Source: CAYLPU01 sp964385635 | GTDB lineage: Bacteria; Chloroflexota; Anaerolineae; B4-G1 | Reading direction: 5' to 3' | DNA length: 7,811 bases | Assembly: GCA_964385635.1 (NCBI GenBank) | Contig: CAYLPU010000157.1 | Location: 1-7,811 of the forward strand | Shown here: positions 7,466-7,811 of the stretch, piece after piece | How the letters are laid out: each line of letters begins with the position of its first letter | Position numbering within the stretch: the stretch's first letter is position 1 | Notes under the pieces: generated by a model | Told to the model about the DNA's origin: nothing | What the model saw: the letters and a program-made list of their open reading frames with translations, nothing else | The model's database searches: none | Made by a program: the position numbers and the translations under genes

Positions 7466-7471
7466 CCTCCT
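7466..7471 (-). promoter_or_regulatory. Ribosome-binding site for the GTG start of mgtE
   Basis: On the minus strand a perfect AGGAGG lies 8 nt before GTG at 7455-7457. No ATG with comparable spacing exists nearby in this frame, so it fixes a GTG start. Confidence 0.8.
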
Positions 7472-7484
7472 GACCAGTGGGGGT

Positions 7485-7513
7485 ATTATCTCACGTTGAA
7501 TAGGAGATGTCAA
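7485..7513 (-). promoter_or_regulatory. Near-consensus promoter of the mgtE-rnd-nuclease-ppa cluster
   Basis: On the minus strand a perfect -35 box TTGACA (7513-7508) is followed after exactly 17 bp by GATAAT (7490-7485), one mismatch from the -10 consensus. Transcription would begin near 7478, about 21 nt before the GTG start of mgtE. It is the best promoter seen on this strand and probably serves all four genes, since the gaps downstream are short and no convincing terminator lies between them. Confidence 0.8.
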
Positions 7514-7516
7514 TCT

Positions 7517-7528
7517 GGCAACGTTGCC
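7517..7528. promoter_or_regulatory. Perfect 12-bp palindrome GGCAACGTTGCC, candidate operator of mgtE
   Basis: This exact palindrome begins 3 bp upstream of the -35 box of the mgtE promoter, a place where dimeric activators bind. It overlaps a GAGGCAACG word (7530-7522, minus strand) that also occurs at 11-19 upstream of the cyclase promoter. Being symmetrical, it suits a homodimeric regulator. The regulator is unknown. Confidence 0.45.
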
Positions 7529-7811
7529 TCGTCAAGTATATCGGCCGTAGCCTGATCCAGGCAAGGTATCCTCTCAATAATCCGGGGTAGGGGCAGGCCC
7601 ACGTGTCTGCCCTCCAGGGCGCACTTCTTGTCTCGCCCGTGCTCGTTCGCCGTGCCCCTGGGCACAAATTCGACAGATCTCGGTAGACTTCTTTCGTGAG
7701 GTACAGCAATGAAAAACACCCAGTTTTTCGCACAAGACCCGCACAGACACCCTCTGCCCCAGGGCAATCGCATTTATAATGTCGGGCAGACTTTGGGACA
7801 CCGAAAAGCCC
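7529..7811. other. Right-edge stretch without a supported gene, rich in short GC palindromes
   Basis: No recognisable protein, tRNA or rRNA is seen here. Several hairpin-forming words cluster: GCCTG/CAGGC at 7550-7562, GGGCAG/CTGCCC at 7591-7612, GCCCT/AGGGC at 7609-7620, GTGCCC/GGGCAC at 7652-7665 and TGCCC/GGGCA at 7755-7766. None is followed by a T-run. Three minus-strand frames are open over 75-87 codons. The frame spanning 7574-7811 is open to the window edge and is cysteine-rich in its middle, while a second frame ending at 7510 has a protein-like end (ERIPCLDQATADILDEA). Their codon usage is mixed and I recognise no family. The stretch may be plain intergenic DNA, a structured RNA, or a frame-shifted remnant of a gene that starts beyond the edge. 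Confidence 0.4.
7535..7564 (-). promoter_or_regulatory. Possible second, upstream promoter for the mgtE cluster
   Basis: On the minus strand TTGCCT (7564-7559) and TATACT (7540-7535) are spaced 18 bp. Both boxes are imperfect. If used, transcripts would start near 7528 and carry the GGCAACGTTGCC palindrome at their 5' end. The match is weaker than that of the promoter at 7485-7513. Confidence 0.25.

Noticed and set aside
7458..7478. Magnesium riboswitch in front of mgtE
   Set aside because: The leader predicted from the promoter is only about 21 nt, far too short for a known magnesium riboswitch.
7652..7665. GTGCCC/GGGCAC hairpin as an intrinsic terminator of a gene to the right
   Set aside because: No T-run follows the stem on either strand.
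7510..7773. 87-codon minus-strand frame ending beside the mgtE -35 box
   Set aside because: Only its end looks protein-like. It overlaps other equally open frames and has no recognisable domain.
7771..7780. Perfect TATAAT on the plus strand near the right edge as a promoter
   Set aside because: No -35-like box lies 16-18 bp upstream, and no gene start is visible in the few bases that follow.
7574..7811. Cysteine-rich minus-strand reading frame open to the window edge, as a real gene
   Set aside because: Codon use at third positions is mixed, the C-terminal part is low-complexity (Arg, Gly, Pro), and no family or ribosome-binding site is seen. It is kept only as part of the edge-region description.

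Overview
The window is G+C-rich bacterial DNA carrying five complete protein genes in two convergent transcription units. No tRNA, rRNA, CRISPR array, transposase or phage gene is visible. The organism is probably a member of the Chloroflexota. That is inference, resting mainly on the cyclase gene: its many-helix membrane sensor ends in an 'AYAILRYRLLDVDRLL' segment followed by a GAF domain, an arrangement I associate with Chloroflexota sensor kinases. The style of the RNase D and MgtE proteins fits but does not prove it.

Left unit, plus strand (1-2921): a clear sigma-70-type promoter (TTGCTT, 17 bp, TATAAT, 61-89) drives one large gene, 108-2921. It encodes a membrane-bound class III adenylate cyclase with the order TM, PDZ-like domain, about nine TM helices, GAF, PAS, cyclase domain. 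The reading frame is open upstream to position 9, but the promoter and ribosome-binding site show that translation starts at 108.

Right unit, minus strand (7513 down to 2910): a near-consensus promoter (TTGACA, 17 bp, GATAAT) precedes a tightly packed four-gene cluster in the order mgtE (magnesium channel/transporter), rnd (ribonuclease D), a metallo-beta-lactamase/beta-CASP nuclease, and ppa (inorganic pyrophosphatase). Gaps are 32 bp (or a 4-bp ATGA overlap), 52 bp and 3 bp, so the genes are probably co-transcribed. Three products are hydrolases of RNA or pyrophosphate. RNase D and pyrophosphatase use Mg2+ as cofactor, and the first gene supplies Mg2+, which gives the operon a plausible but unproven magnesium/RNA-turnover theme. 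All recognised catalytic residues are present in the nucleases, pyrophosphatase and cyclase.

The two units collide tail to tail: the cyclase and ppa coding regions overlap by 12 bp, and a perfect 16-bp palindrome sits on the junction. About 280 bp at the right edge (7529-7811) holds no gene I can support, but it is rich in short GC palindromes and may hold a second upstream promoter. The two main promoters share the word GAGGCAA, 9-10 bp upstream of their -35 boxes, which makes it a candidate common operator.
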